Notes: a model not told the origin generated them from the letters alone. 64,000 nt of DNA from Oribacterium sp. KHPX15 (GCF_900107835.1 NZ_FNRG01000004.1:124001-188000); one strand, 5' to 3'. Shown: positions 17,779 to 26,738, counted from the stretch's first letter. Translations and numbers: made by a program.

Positions 17779-18665
17779 ATAAATCATTCAACAAAATAAG
17801 AGCTGTCCTTGTGATCTTACTCATTTGTTTTTTATTCCTGTCAGGTACCGCCTTTTATACTGTAAATCCCAATGAATACGGGGTTGTAATACATCTTGGG
17901 AAGATCACAAAAGTGAGCACCGAAGCAGGACTTTATACAAAGCTCCCATTCCTGGAGAGCGTCCGCTACATCCCGAAGGATCTTCAAATCTACGATATAC
18001 AGCCTTCAGATGTTATCACAAAAGATAAAAAATCCATGATTGCGGATGATTTCATTCTCTGGAAGGTCACAGATCCCGTAAAGTTCACGCAGACTCTCAA
18101 TGCTTCCACAAGAGCCGCAGAAGATCGTGTAGGCGTAGCAGTTTATAATGCCACAAAGAACACCATCTCCTCAATGTCTCAGGACGAAGTCATTGCCGCA
18201 AGAGGTGAACAGCTTACAAAGCTCATAACCGAAGATTCCAATTCGGACATCGGTGGCTACGGCATTACCATCACTGAAGCAAAGATTAAAGCCCTTGACC
18301 TTCCCGACGACAACAAGGAAGCCGTTTACGAACGAATGATCTCCGAGCGCCAGAATATCGCTGCATCCTATAAAGCACAGGGTGACAGCCAGGCCCAGAA
18401 AATCCGAAATGATACCAACCGTCAGGTAACAATCATGGAGGCAGAGGCCAAAAAGCAGGCCGCCATCATTGAAGCCGAAGGTGAAGCCGAATACATGAAA
18501 ACCCTCGCCGAAGCCTACAACACCACTGAGAAAGCGGAATTCTACAACTACATCCGCTCCCTCGACGCCCTGAAAACCTCACTCAAAGGCAGAGGCGACA
18601 AGACCATCATCCTCGATAAAGATTCCGAACTCGCAAAGATCTTATACGGCACAGACCTTCGATAA
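17775..18665 (+). CDS. hflC: HflC-like SPFH protein
   Basis: This is the HflC partner of HflK. The 296 residues have one membrane segment (AVLVILLICFLFLSGTAFYTV, about 11-31), the SPFH domain (VNPNEYGVVIHLGKI, then YTKLPFLESVRYI), and a coiled coil. The order AKIKALDLPDDNKEAVYERMISERQNIAASYKAQG is close to the HflC pattern. The C-terminal part LDALKTSLKGRGDKTIILDKDSEL matches the family end. Translation is coupled to hflK by the ATGA overlap. No ftsH gene is in view, so the target protease must be encoded elsewhere if the pair works in the classical way. Confidence 0.92.
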   Translation: MNKSFNKIRAVLVILLICFLFLSGTAFYTVNPNEYGVVIHLGKITKVSTEAGLYTKLPFLESVRYIPKDLQIYDIQPSDVITKDKKSMIADDFILWKVTDPVKFTQTLNASTRAAEDRVGVAVYNATKNTISSMSQDEVIAARGEQLTKLITEDSNSDIGGYGITITEAKIKALDLPDDNKEAVYERMISERQNIAASYKAQGDSQAQKIRNDTNRQVTIMEAEAKKQAAIIEAEGEAEYMKTLAEAYNTTEKAEFYNYIRSLDALKTSLKGRGDKTIILDKDSELAKILYGTDLR

Positions 18666-18691
18666 ACCAGGGTTAGCCCCGGCGGGCATCC

Positions 18692-18713
18692 CGTATGGTC
18701 TAAATTCAGACCA
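18692..18713 (+). other. Hairpin before the helicase Shine-Dalgarno
   Basis: TATGGTCT pairs with AGACCATA, directly before TAGGAG. With the stem at 18726-18758 it brackets the ribosome binding site of the helicase gene. Confidence 0.5.
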
Positions 18714-18749
18714 TAGGAGATTTTGAAAGCTCATGGTACACTGTGTGCC

Positions 18750-20576
18750 ATGAGCTTTTCTAATGAACAAATTCAGGCAATCAATCACATATACGGTCCC
18801 GCCATGGTGCTTGCCGGCCCCGGCTCCGGAAAAACCACAGTCATCACCCAAAGACTCCTTCACCTTTTGTCCATAGGCATTCCTTCAGAAGACATTTTGG
18901 TCATTACCTTCACAAAAGATGCTGCTCAGGAAATGGAAACACGATTTAATAAACTGATAAAAGAAAGAGGCATGTCAGGACATCAGATCACATTCGGAAC
19001 CTTTCACTCGGTTTTTTTCTTTATCCTGAGACTAAGATACAATCTTTCCTTCAAGAACATAATAAACGACAGAACCAAGGTGATGATTCTGCGTGAGCTG
19101 ACCATGAGAGAACACATTGACAGCTCCTATGACATAGACTTTTTCAGACTTCTTCTTTCCGAAATCTCAAAGTTTAAATCTCTCGGAAAGGATACCTCCG
19201 GCTTCACCTCCAAACTCATAGATACAGATAAGTTTCTACGCATCGTGGAACAGTACCGACAGGAACTCAGGATTCAGCGATTGGTGGATTTTGATGACAT
19301 GCTTCTTTTATGTCATGAACTGTTTCTGAGGGAACCTGAGGAACTCAGAAAATGGCAGGAGAAATACCGTTTCATTCTCGTTGATGAGTTTCAGGACATC
19401 AGCCCTGTTCAGTATGAAATAGTCAAAATGCTTGCGGCTCCCGAAAACAATCTTTTCATAGTAGGAGACGACGATCAGTCCATATACCGTTTCAGAGGTG
19501 CAGAACCCTCCATCATGCTTGGTTTTCCAAATGATTATCCCGACTCACAACAGATTTTCCTTTCCAACAATTACCGTTCAAGACAGGAGATAGTAAATTT
19601 CGCAAAAAAGGTCATAAGTCACAATAAGCAGCGCTTTTCAAAGGATATCCGGGCTGTGAATGGTCCCGGGGGAGTGACATTATGCTACAGGACAAAGGAC
19701 CCGCTGAACGAATACCTCCAGGTTCTCGAAAATATCAAAAAGGAGCTTAAAACTGGTGTCCCACCTGAGGAGATCGCAGTTCTTTTCAGAACAGAGCTTC
19801 TGGTGCACCCACTATTGACAGAGCTTTCCAAACTGCAGATTCCCTATACCTTAAAAAACAAGGTCAAAAATATCTACGACAGCAGCTCCGCCAGGGACAT
19901 TATCTCCTATATCAGGTTATCCCTTAACCTGGGAACCCGGGCAGATTTTCTCAGGATAATGAATAAGCCGCTTCGCTATATATCGAGAAAGGCCATGGAC
20001 CACCGGGACATGAACTTTGACAAATTGAAGCGGTACTACTCTTCATCATCTGAAATGATATATAAGATAAACTTACTTGTGAGAGATCTGGAAGCTGTAA
20101 AGCGACTCCCTACGGTGGCAGCTATTATCTATATACGGAAAAAGATCGGCTATGACCGCTTTATCGAGGATAATGCAAGAGAGAACCATGTAAATCCTGA
20201 AAACATAAATGCTATAATGGATGAGATAGAGGCTTCCGCACGGCACCTGCCGGACAAAAATGAATGGCTGAAATTCGTTGAAAACTACGGAGAAGAACTT
20301 GCGAAAAAACAGGATGGTTCCGAAAAGGGCATCCACCTCATGACCTTCCATGGCAGCAAGGGGCTGGAGTTTGACATCGTTCATCTTGTGGATATAAATG
20401 AAACCATTGTTCCTTACCGGAAGGCTGTTTCAAAGGAGGATATCGAGGAAGAGCGCCGTGGTTTCTATGTAGCCATCACAAGAGCCAGAAAGGAACTTCA
20501 CATTTATTTCACAGATCAAAGATATAGTAAAAATTGCAGTCCAAGCAGGTTTCTGCTGGAGGCAATGAAAAAATAA
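18750..20576 (+). CDS. UvrD/Rep-family DNA helicase
   Basis: This is a superfamily 1A 3'-5' helicase of 608 residues, shorter than PcrA/UvrD (about 730). All main motifs can be read: Q motif NEQIQAI, motif I AGPGSGKTT (residues 22-30), motif II VDEFQDISPVQ, motif III GDDDQSIYRFRG, motif IV NNYRSRQEIV, motif V MTFHGSKGLEFDIVHL and motif VI YVAITRARKEL. A TTG at 18723 in the same frame has TAGGAG three bases upstream. The ATG at 18750 fits the family start better but lies inside the 3' arm of an 11-bp stem (AAAGCTCATGG/CCATGAGCTTT), so the start is uncertain by nine codons. It probably acts in repair or replication restart. Confidence 0.92.
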   Translation: MSFSNEQIQAINHIYGPAMVLAGPGSGKTTVITQRLLHLLSIGIPSEDILVITFTKDAAQEMETRFNKLIKERGMSGHQITFGTFHSVFFFILRLRYNLSFKNIINDRTKVMILRELTMREHIDSSYDIDFFRLLLSEISKFKSLGKDTSGFTSKLIDTDKFLRIVEQYRQELRIQRLVDFDDMLLLCHELFLREPEELRKWQEKYRFILVDEFQDISPVQYEIVKMLAAPENNLFIVGDDDQSIYRFRGAEPSIMLGFPNDYPDSQQIFLSNNYRSRQEIVNFAKKVISHNKQRFSKDIRAVNGPGGVTLCYRTKDPLNEYLQVLENIKKELKTGVPPEEIAVLFRTELLVHPLLTELSKLQIPYTLKNKVKNIYDSSSARDIISYIRLSLNLGTRADFLRIMNKPLRYISRKAMDHRDMNFDKLKRYYSSSSEMIYKINLLVRDLEAVKRLPTVAAIIYIRKKIGYDRFIEDNARENHVNPENINAIMDEIEASARHLPDKNEWLKFVENYGEELAKKQDGSEKGIHLMTFHGSKGLEFDIVHLVDINETIVPYRKAVSKEDIEEERRGFYVAITRARKELHIYFTDQRYSKNCSPSRFLLEAMKK

Positions 20577-20679
20577 ATGCCCTTATGTGTCCTTTCGCTC
20601 ACGGGGCATCCTATATATTTTAAACCCGCACACTTTCGGTCTCTGGATCATGTTTGAAACGGGTACGATGGGAGGAGTT

Positions 20680-21351
20680 ATGGATCGTTTAAAAATACTT
20701 GTTGTAGATGATGAAGATCGTATGAGAAAGCTGATTTCCGACTTTCTCAAAATCAAGGACTTTGAAGTTATCGAAGCCGCAGACGGAGAGGAAGCAATAG
20801 ATAAGTTTTTCTCCGTAAAGGATATAGCCCTTATCATTCTTGACGTAATGATGCCGAAAATGAACGGATGGGATGTTCTCAAAACTGTCCGGGAGCACAG
20901 CAAGGTTCCTGTGATAATGCTGACGGCCCGTTCCGAAGAGTCTGATGAGCTGAAAGGCTTTGAATATGGTGCAGATGAATACATCTCGAAGCCTTTTTCA
21001 CCAAAGATACTTGTGGCGAGAGTCGAAGCAATACTTAGAAGATCCGGTATAAACCAGGATGACGTGATAGATATCGGCGGCATAATCATTGACAAATCCG
21101 CCCATTCCGTAAAGATAGACCAAAAAGAAGTTGAGCTTAGCTTCAAGGAGTATGAACTCCTGGTTTATTTCATAGAAAACAAGGGCATAGCTCTCTCCAG
21201 AGAGAAGATCCTCAATAACGTATGGAACTATGACTATTTCGGAGACGCCAGAACCATTGATACTCATGTAAAAAAGCTGCGTGCCAAGATGGGTGAAAAG
21301 GGCGACTACATTAAGACCGTATGGGGCATGGGCTACAAGTTCGAAGCGTAA
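20680..21351 (+). CDS. OmpR-family response regulator
   Basis: The 223-residue protein pairs a receiver domain with a winged-helix DNA-binding domain. Receiver residues are Asp10, Asp11, phospho-acceptor Asp55 in LIILDVMMPKMNGWD, Thr82 and Lys104 (YISKPFSP). The C-terminal domain shows VELSFKEYELLVYFIENKG, ILNNVWNYDYFGDARTIDTHVKKLRAKMG and the closing TVWGMGYKFE. A longer frame runs from 20587. The ATG at 20680 is chosen because GGAGGAG lies immediately upstream and the receiver begins there. The kinase gene follows after 30 bases. Confidence 0.95.
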   Translation: MDRLKILVVDDEDRMRKLISDFLKIKDFEVIEAADGEEAIDKFFSVKDIALIILDVMMPKMNGWDVLKTVREHSKVPVIMLTARSEESDELKGFEYGADEYISKPFSPKILVARVEAILRRSGINQDDVIDIGGIIIDKSAHSVKIDQKEVELSFKEYELLVYFIENKGIALSREKILNNVWNYDYFGDARTIDTHVKKLRAKMGEKGDYIKTVWGMGYKFEA

Positions 21352-21381
21352 TGAGTATAGAAAAACGGAATGGAGATTTAA

Positions 21382-22947
21382 ATGAATAAAAACTCTATCC
21401 TGAAAAAAAGCATTAAGTGGCGGTATACCTGCATTTTCATCTGTATTATCGCCGCCATACTGGCTGCCATACTTTTGACCAATACTTTCCTTCTGGAAAG
21501 AATATATACCAAAGAGAAGATTACAACTCTTGAGACTGCATATATGAAGCTTGACAACATGCTTAACAGCACTGCAGATTCCGGCATCGCCTCAGAACTC
21601 TTCCCGGCAGATTATGACAGTTCCGATCCCAAAACCGAGACAACAGCTACAAGGTATCTTAAGGAACTGTCAGAGACCTACAATGTTAATGTTATCATCC
21701 TGGACACAAAAACCGACAGGATTTTCTCGACCTTTGGAGACCTTAATTTTCAGCTTCGAAAACTAAATCAGTACATTCTCGGAAACAGATCCGGCATTAC
21801 GGCCGAAGTGGTCAGAAAGTTCGACAACTATTCAATTGAAAGAAATGTTGATAATCTGTCAAAGGACACTTATCTTGAAAGCTGGGGATATTTTTCAGAT
21901 AACACCACCTGCTTCATCATGTCCATGCCGGTTTCCAGCCTGAAGGAATCCGTTGGTTTTTTTAACCGCTTCCTGCTTTTTATCGGTATTCTGGCCATGA
22001 TCTTTGGATCCATCATAGTATATTTCATGAGCCGCGAGATCACAAAACCCATAAATCAGCTGGCCCGCCTCAGTGAAAAGATTTCTGCCCAGGATTACAG
22101 CGCCAGATATGAAGGGGCATCCCAGGATGAGATAGGTGTACTCGGTAATTCCATGAACACCCTGTCTGAAAGTCTTCAGAAAACCATCGCAGAACTAAAA
22201 ACCGCCAACAATGAGCTGCAGTCTGATGTTGAAACCAGGATAAAATATGCCGAACGTCAGCAGGAATTTGTTGCCAATGTCTCCCACGAGCTCAAAACCC
22301 CCATAGCTCTTATTCAGGGCTATGCGGAAGGACTAAATGAAGGGTTGGCAGAGGATCCGGAAACCAGAGCCTACTATTGCGGAGTTATAGTGGATGAAGC
22401 AAAAAGGATGAACACTTTGGTTCATGAGCTTATGAATCTAAGTTCCATAGAACAGGGCAAGGACCTTCCTGACTTCGCACTTTTTGATATTTCAAAGGTG
22501 GTAAACGGTGTCATAACCAAGTCAGAGATTCTTATAAAGCAGGCTTCTGCCCACGTAGAAGTAGACATTCCCGACGGCACCATGGTATGGGCAGACGAGT
22601 TTAAGGTAGAGCAGATCATAACAAACTACCTGAACAATGCTTTACACCACCTGAAGGAACCAAATAACATAAGCATCTTCTCCGAAAAAGAACGGGACGG
22701 AACCCTGTCCATTCATGTGTCAAATACCGGAAATCCAATTCCGGAGGAAGACCTTACAAAGATATGGGAGAAGTTTTTCAAGGTGGATAAAGCTCACACC
22801 AGAAGCTATGGCGGAAGCGGACTTGGTTTAAGCATTGTCAAGGCCATAGTTGAAGCTCACCATCAGAAGTGCGGAGCAAAAAATACCAGAACCGGAGTGG
22901 ATTTCTGGTTCACGCTGGAAAGAGAAGATAAACATAAACGCTTATGA
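21382..22947 (+). CDS. Membrane sensor histidine kinase
   Basis: This is the partner of the regulator upstream. The 521 residues contain a first membrane segment (CIFICIIAAILAAILLTNTF, about 14-33), an extracytoplasmic sensor region to about residue 190, and a second membrane segment (FLLFIGILAMIFGSIIVYFM). Then come HAMP (SREITKPINQLARLSEKISAQDYSARY), a helical linker, HisKA with FVANVSHELKTPIALIQGYAEGL (His302), and the ATPase domain with NYLNNALHHL, VSNTGNPIPEEDLTKIWEKFF and YGGSGLGLSIVKAIVEAH. The sensor part shows no recognisable domain, so the signal is unknown. The layout resembles WalK/VanS-type kinases. Confidence 0.95.
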   Translation: MNKNSILKKSIKWRYTCIFICIIAAILAAILLTNTFLLERIYTKEKITTLETAYMKLDNMLNSTADSGIASELFPADYDSSDPKTETTATRYLKELSETYNVNVIILDTKTDRIFSTFGDLNFQLRKLNQYILGNRSGITAEVVRKFDNYSIERNVDNLSKDTYLESWGYFSDNTTCFIMSMPVSSLKESVGFFNRFLLFIGILAMIFGSIIVYFMSREITKPINQLARLSEKISAQDYSARYEGASQDEIGVLGNSMNTLSESLQKTIAELKTANNELQSDVETRIKYAERQQEFVANVSHELKTPIALIQGYAEGLNEGLAEDPETRAYYCGVIVDEAKRMNTLVHELMNLSSIEQGKDLPDFALFDISKVVNGVITKSEILIKQASAHVEVDIPDGTMVWADEFKVEQIITNYLNNALHHLKEPNNISIFSEKERDGTLSIHVSNTGNPIPEEDLTKIWEKFFKVDKAHTRSYGGSGLGLSIVKAIVEAHHQKCGAKNTRTGVDFWFTLEREDKHKRL

Positions 22948-22967
22948 ATCAAACAGGTCTCAGGGAA

Positions 22968-23005
22968 GTAACCTGGTCAGATCCGGTGGACGTCTGAATG
23001 GTTAC
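22968..23005. repeat. Compact member of the GTAAC-bounded repeat family
   Basis: A 38-base element bounded by GTAACC and GGTTAC that contains CCGGTGGAC, the same inner word as the copy at 61350. It lies just after the kinase stop codon and is diverged. Confidence 0.45.
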
Positions 23006-23066
23006 ATTTATTCACTATTTCTTTATACTTTTTTCTCTTTCAATATATCCCGTTTTAGATTAATAT

Positions 23067-23102
23067 GTGGGGAGCGATTTAATTCGCCCCCACTTTTTTT
23101 TA
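23067..23102 (+). terminator. Terminator of the two-component operon
   Basis: GTGGGGAGCGA pairs with TTCGCCCCCAC (one G-T and one mismatch) around TTTAA, then eight T. Confidence 0.88.
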
Positions 23103-23123
23103 TAAATATCGGAGGTACCACTA

Positions 23124-23354
23124 ATGATAAATCCCGCAGAAATGATGAAGATTGCAGGTATAATGAAGAAATTCCAGAGCAATCACCCTAAGGTTGTAGC
23201 ATTTATGCAGCACACCTTTTCAAGCAGCATTCCCATCGGTTCGGTAATTGAGTTAACCATCACAAAACCGGGCTCTGACCCTGTGACTACCAACTTCAAG
23301 GTTCTTGAGGATGATGTGGAAATGGTTGAAACCTTAAAGAAGATGCACAAGTGA
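23124..23354 (+). CDS. Small conserved-looking protein of unknown function
   Basis: The gene has 76 codons and a strong start (GGAGG nine bases before the ATG). It opens with an amphipathic helix (PAEMMKIAGIMKKFQSNHPKVVAFMQHTF), then two predicted strands with IPIGSVIELTITKPG and TTNFKVLEDDVEMVETLKKM. There is no signal peptide or membrane segment. It follows a terminator and lies four bases before the next gene, so the two probably form an operon. I do not recognise the family. Confidence 0.75.
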   Translation: MINPAEMMKIAGIMKKFQSNHPKVVAFMQHTFSSSIPIGSVIELTITKPGSDPVTTNFKVLEDDVEMVETLKKMHK

Positions 23355-23358
23355 TACC

Positions 23359-24816
23359 ATGAACCTTTCAAATTTGTTAAAAGACCCTGTTGATATACCA
23401 TTTCTCCTAATATACGTCACAGGAGTTCTGGTCATGGTATACAGCGCCATGCAGTTTGTTCATGGTGCTGTATATAAAGAAAAAAAGGCTTTGCTGCATG
23501 GGCTTAAGACCTTTCTCCTGGCCGTGATCTTACTTGCTCCCAGACTCATTTATCAAAAAGTCAGGATTGACGGATCTGATTATGCCGGCCTTATAAAAAC
23601 TTCCATCAAAGCCACCGGTATAATTAATGATTCTTCTGCCTCTTATGATGAACAGCTTGAAAAACTACAAATTGAGGCATTGGCAGAAAGATTATCGGAA
23701 AATGGATATCGTATCTATTACTTAACCGGAAGTTCAGATGGTGAGTCCGGGAACGAATTTCAAATGCTTAGTGCTGTAAAAGCCACATCATCAGATTCTG
23801 ATGCCTCAGACATCATCCTGATTTCTACATATATCGATTCTTCGGATGCGGATGCCATATTTTATGATACAGCAAAAATTGCAATCCTTGAGTCGGTAGC
23901 AAAAAGGCTGTCTGTCATGAACGCTTCAACGGAAATTCGCTTTCTTATATCCCGGGATCCCGGTCAGGGGAGGAATACAGCAGAAGAATATATGTCGAAT
24001 CTTTCCTCAGAGGATAAGCAGCGGATACTTTTTGAATTAAGCCTTGACCTGGAGAACTCCGATGAATACCCAGGGTTCAAAGCCGCTACAGTTAATGGAA
24101 AGGCAACGCCCCTTTCAGATGCCCTGATAAGCTCCATCAAAAAAATGACAGGGCAGAAGGTTGAACTTAAAAGATCCACAGATACAGAGTATGTTGTTTA
24201 CCATATAAATGGTATTCCATCTGTTTTACTGACCCAACATTTGACAAAAGAGAGCAGCGCAAAGAAGTCATCTCTTGTGCCGGATGCAGAACAGCTTTCC
24301 GACACAGCAGCCATAATAGGAAATATGCTCACAAATGCTGTCTCCAAAAACAGCACCGCTTTTATAGATTCCATCAGATCTATGGATATGAGAGAACCCG
24401 GTTCCGGCTCTTTCGTAAGGAAAGCCTACCCGGAGTCTTTATCCATGATGAAAATATCTGAGGAACTGGGAGTAAGGCTGACAGAAACCGGAATGAAAGA
24501 TCCTGACGGTGCAGATATCTACAGCGGAAACCTTTATCTTCTTACTTTTGACACACCTTCAGAAGTTTATTTTCACATAAATGATAAAGGCCTCAATAGA
24601 ATCACTGTAAATACCAAGGGTCTTTCCCGTTCAAAAGAGGAGCTTACTCAGATCCTGAAAAATCTTTTCGGAGAACCCGAAGTAAAAGACTCTGTCCGTA
24701 TCTGGACAGACGAAGAGTACGGCTCAAGATACCATATAGCTGAAGCAGACTTGTCAGACACTTTTGATAATATTGTATCTGATGGATACAGCCTGTATAT
24801 AACTGCAATAGATTAG
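23359..24816 (+). CDS. Degenerate M28 peptidase-like membrane protein
   Basis: This 485-residue protein has one or two N-terminal membrane segments (FLLIYVTGVLVMVYSAMQFV, about 15-34, and LKTFLLAVILLAPRLIY) and a large outer domain. The stretch DIILISTYIDSSDADAIFYDTAKIAILESVAKRLS matches the core of M28 aminopeptidases, where AHYDS and GAxDN supply metal ligands, but here the His is replaced and the Asp-Asn pair is lost. FELSLDLENSDEYPG and NGIPSVLL are also at the expected later places. It is therefore probably a catalytically inactive relative acting as a binding or scaffold domain. It is coupled to the small gene upstream. The fold call is inference. Confidence 0.6.
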   Translation: MNLSNLLKDPVDIPFLLIYVTGVLVMVYSAMQFVHGAVYKEKKALLHGLKTFLLAVILLAPRLIYQKVRIDGSDYAGLIKTSIKATGIINDSSASYDEQLEKLQIEALAERLSENGYRIYYLTGSSDGESGNEFQMLSAVKATSSDSDASDIILISTYIDSSDADAIFYDTAKIAILESVAKRLSVMNASTEIRFLISRDPGQGRNTAEEYMSNLSSEDKQRILFELSLDLENSDEYPGFKAATVNGKATPLSDALISSIKKMTGQKVELKRSTDTEYVVYHINGIPSVLLTQHLTKESSAKKSSLVPDAEQLSDTAAIIGNMLTNAVSKNSTAFIDSIRSMDMREPGSGSFVRKAYPESLSMMKISEELGVRLTETGMKDPDGADIYSGNLYLLTFDTPSEVYFHINDKGLNRITVNTKGLSRSKEELTQILKNLFGEPEVKDSVRIWTDEEYGSRYHIAEADLSDTFDNIVSDGYSLYITAID

Positions 24817-24823
24817 TCATAGA

Positions 24824-24845
24824 AAGAATCCTTACGGATTCTTTT
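24824..24845 (+). terminator. Terminator of the M28-like gene
   Basis: AAGAATCC pairs with GGATTCTT around TTAC, with a short T-run. A second stem, CCCGCGATT/AATCGCGGG, follows at 24859-24879. Confidence 0.75.
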
Positions 24846-24888
24846 GAGCCGCGTGGCTCCCGCGATTTTTAATCGCGGGTAGAAACGA

Positions 24889-24933
24889 AAGCTCCGGAAA
24901 CCACTTGCTATAGTGATCCCCGGAGCTTCTTTA
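24889..24933. terminator. Bidirectional terminator between convergent genes
   Basis: AAGCTCCGG (24889-24897) pairs with CCGGAGCTT (24920-24928), with a short T-tract on both sides. It serves the minus-strand gene at 24945 and backs up the plus-strand terminator. Confidence 0.7.
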
Positions 24934-24944
24934 ATAATTCGCTC

Positions 24945-25475
24945 TTATAAGTCTGTCATGAGTCCTGTCGGTGATGATGACAGGATAACGCAATATCCTA
25001 CTTCAGTTGCTGCTACGGCCTGACTGCTTAGGCTTATATTTCCCAGCGTAGCATCCACAACTCCAATCTTTTCAGTTGAAACAGCCTCAGTTTTCTCTAC
25101 GTTTGCAGCAGCTTTTTTTGTATTGGATGCCTCTATCGTGTCTGCCGCGTTTATAACAGGTATCGTAACCTTTGAAGATTCTGATGATGAAGCTGACGAT
25201 ACATTTTGTGTCGTGATAGTCTCTGCGGTCTGGACATTGACAGCAGCTGTTATAACCGGTGTAACAGCTTTGCCTGAAGCGACTTCAGAACCCGGCTCAA
25301 CGCCGATAGCAGCAGACGATTTATTCTGACTGTTTGATGTTGTATATGCAGATGTGGAAGAGGGCAGTGAAGAAACTGTCACTACATTGTCCGCCATCGC
25401 AGGTATCGCAAAACCGGATATCAAAACCCCGCTTAACATCATTGATACCAATATCTTACCCGGTATTTTATTCAT
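24945..25475 (-). CDS. Secreted low-complexity protein
   Basis: The 176-residue product begins with a clear signal peptide (KILVSMMLSGVLISGFAIPAMA, cleavage probably after AMA near residue 28). The rest is rich in Ser, Thr, Ala and Val with no Cys cluster, wall anchor or known domain; it contains repeated VTPVITAA and VTIPVINAA words. AAGGGG lies about seven bases before the ATG. It is probably an extracellular or cell-wall-associated protein. It sits beside another secreted protein on the same strand, but a terminator and about 280 bases lie between them. Function unknown. Confidence 0.7.
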   Translation of the reverse strand: MNKIPGKILVSMMLSGVLISGFAIPAMADNVVTVSSLPSSTSAYTTSNSQNKSSAAIGVEPGSEVASGKAVTPVITAAVNVQTAETITTQNVSSASSSESSKVTIPVINAADTIEASNTKKAAANVEKTEAVSTEKIGVVDATLGNISLSSQAVAATEVGYCVILSSSPTGLMTDL

Positions 25476-25677
25476 AACTCTAACCCCTTACTTTAGGATA
25501 CAGGTGTTTTTGAAGATCATATGGCTATCCATTCATTACGCGAAGATCCTGAAATAAGCACCAGTCCCTAAGTTCATTATATTCCAAAAGGCACTTGCAA
25601 AATGTTACATTTATTCTACGTTTTTCCATCAAAACATGTATAAGAGATTCACTGTCTCCCGGAAAAATCAAAAAAAT

Positions 25678-25722
25678 GGAGCCCCTATCAATGACCTCTA
25701 TACAATCATTGATATGGGCTCC
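25678..25722 (-). terminator. Terminator of the 25.76 kb secreted-protein gene
   Basis: On the minus strand GGAGCCC-A-TATCAATGA pairs with TCATTGATA-GGGGCTCC, followed by ATTTTTTT. It is a long, near-perfect stem. Confidence 0.9.
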
Positions 25723-25755
25723 GATTTTCTTAGTGAAAACCGTTATGCACTAAAA

Positions 25756-26187
25756 TTAGTTAGCGCCGTGAGTTGCCTCATATGTTGCATTGGCAATAGC
25801 TGCTAAATCAGCTGAAGTAACTACAGGTGCTACAACTACTGTATTGCCTGCTAACTCTTCCTTTGCAAGCTCAATAGTGTTGTTAGCCTGAGCTGCTGCT
25901 GCCTTGGAATTGGCAATTCTTGACTCTGTTGTGTTCTGAGCAAGCTTGATTCCCTGTGAAGCGTTTGCAATTGCTGCAGCTGCTTCCTCACCACCTACTG
26001 ACTGAACATAAGCATCCCATGAAGCCATGATAGCATCATGCTTTGCATTAGCGTCATTGGCAGCAAGAGCTGATCCTGAATATGGATCAATGTTGCGAAC
26101 CTGTGATGATGCAAATGCAGGAACTGCCATTGAAGCTGCGATTACGCCTGTCATTGCGACAGCTAAGATTTTCTTAGAAGTTTTCAT
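25756..26187 (-). CDS. Secreted alanine/asparagine-rich protein
   Basis: The 143-residue protein has a signal peptide (MKTSKKILAVAMTGVIAASMAVPAFA) and a helical, Ala/Asn-rich mature part (ANAKHDAIMASWDAYVQSVGGEEAAAAI and later KAAAAQANNTIELAKEEL). An upstream in-frame ATG at 26208 exists, but the ATG at 26187 is preferred because AGAGG lies nine bases before it. There are no cysteines or known domains. TATAAT is found on the minus strand at 26246-26251 as a possible -10 box. It is likely an abundant extracellular protein; function unknown. Confidence 0.72.
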   Translation of the reverse strand: MKTSKKILAVAMTGVIAASMAVPAFASSQVRNIDPYSGSALAANDANAKHDAIMASWDAYVQSVGGEEAAAAIANASQGIKLAQNTTESRIANSKAAAAQANNTIELAKEELAGNTVVVAPVVTSADLAAIANATYEATHGAN

Positions 26188-26331
26188 CTCAATATACCTC
26201 TTTTGCATTTTTTACCACTTTGGGTGATACATAATTACCTTGCCTATTATACAGCAAATAATTAAGATTTCCATAATTTTTTCAATATTTTTACAAAAAA
26301 TGTACTTAATCATTTCTAAATACACTTGAAA

Positions 26332-26364
26332 CAGTTCTCACCAACGAGAGTGGTCCCCCGTGGA
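26332..26364. repeat. Degenerate half-copy of the GGGGAC hairpin element
   Basis: Read on the minus strand, TCCACGGGGGACC and then GAGAAC line up with the element at 2639-2682, but the second arm is mostly lost. It lies in the gap before the FMN riboswitch promoter. Confidence 0.4.
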
Positions 26365-26424
26365 TTTTCCCAGGTTTTCTCATAAAAATGTATTGTGAAA
26401 CCTAACCGTATCCAAAATCATCTG

Positions 26425-26453
26425 TTGACAGTCCTGCCTTCTGATGCTAGTCT
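26425..26453 (+). promoter_or_regulatory. Promoter of the riboswitch-ribU transcript
   Basis: TTGACA (26425-26430), 17-base spacer ending in TGC, then TAGTCT (26448-26453). Transcription would begin about 20 bases before the riboswitch. Confidence 0.7.
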
Positions 26454-26472
26454 AAAGTCAGAAAACGAAATA

Positions 26473-26583
26473 AGTTCTTCGGGGCAGGGTGTGATTCCCT
26501 ACCGGCGGTATAGTCCGCGAGCCTTTGTGCATGAACCGGTGTGATTCCGGTACCGACAGTATAGTCTGGATGAGAGAAGAAAA
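26473..26583 (+). promoter_or_regulatory. FMN riboswitch (RFN element)
   Basis: The conserved RFN words are present in order: CTTCGGGGCAGGGTG, GATTCCCTACCGGCGGTA, AGTCCGCGAGCC, ACCGGTGTGATTCCGGT, ACCGACAGTATAGTCTGGAT and GAGAGAAGA. It binds FMN. It is followed within 25 bases by a strong terminator, so high FMN should stop transcription before ribU. Confidence 0.97.
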
Positions 26584-26603
26584 CGTGAAATAAATGACGA
26601 TTT

Positions 26604-26641
26604 ATCTCAGTACCCGAATTTCAGGTACTGAGATTTTTTTC
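26604..26641 (+). terminator. Riboswitch-controlled terminator
   Basis: ATCTCAGTACC (26604-26614) pairs perfectly with GGTACTGAGAT (26624-26634), followed by seven T. It is the expression platform of the FMN riboswitch. Confidence 0.93.
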
Positions 26642-26738
26642 GTTACCGGGCATTTCCGGTTCGATTATAGATCGAAATTTCAACCATCTCAAAGAGCTTG
26701 TTTCCTCAATTATCATTATAATTTTGGAGGACAACATT

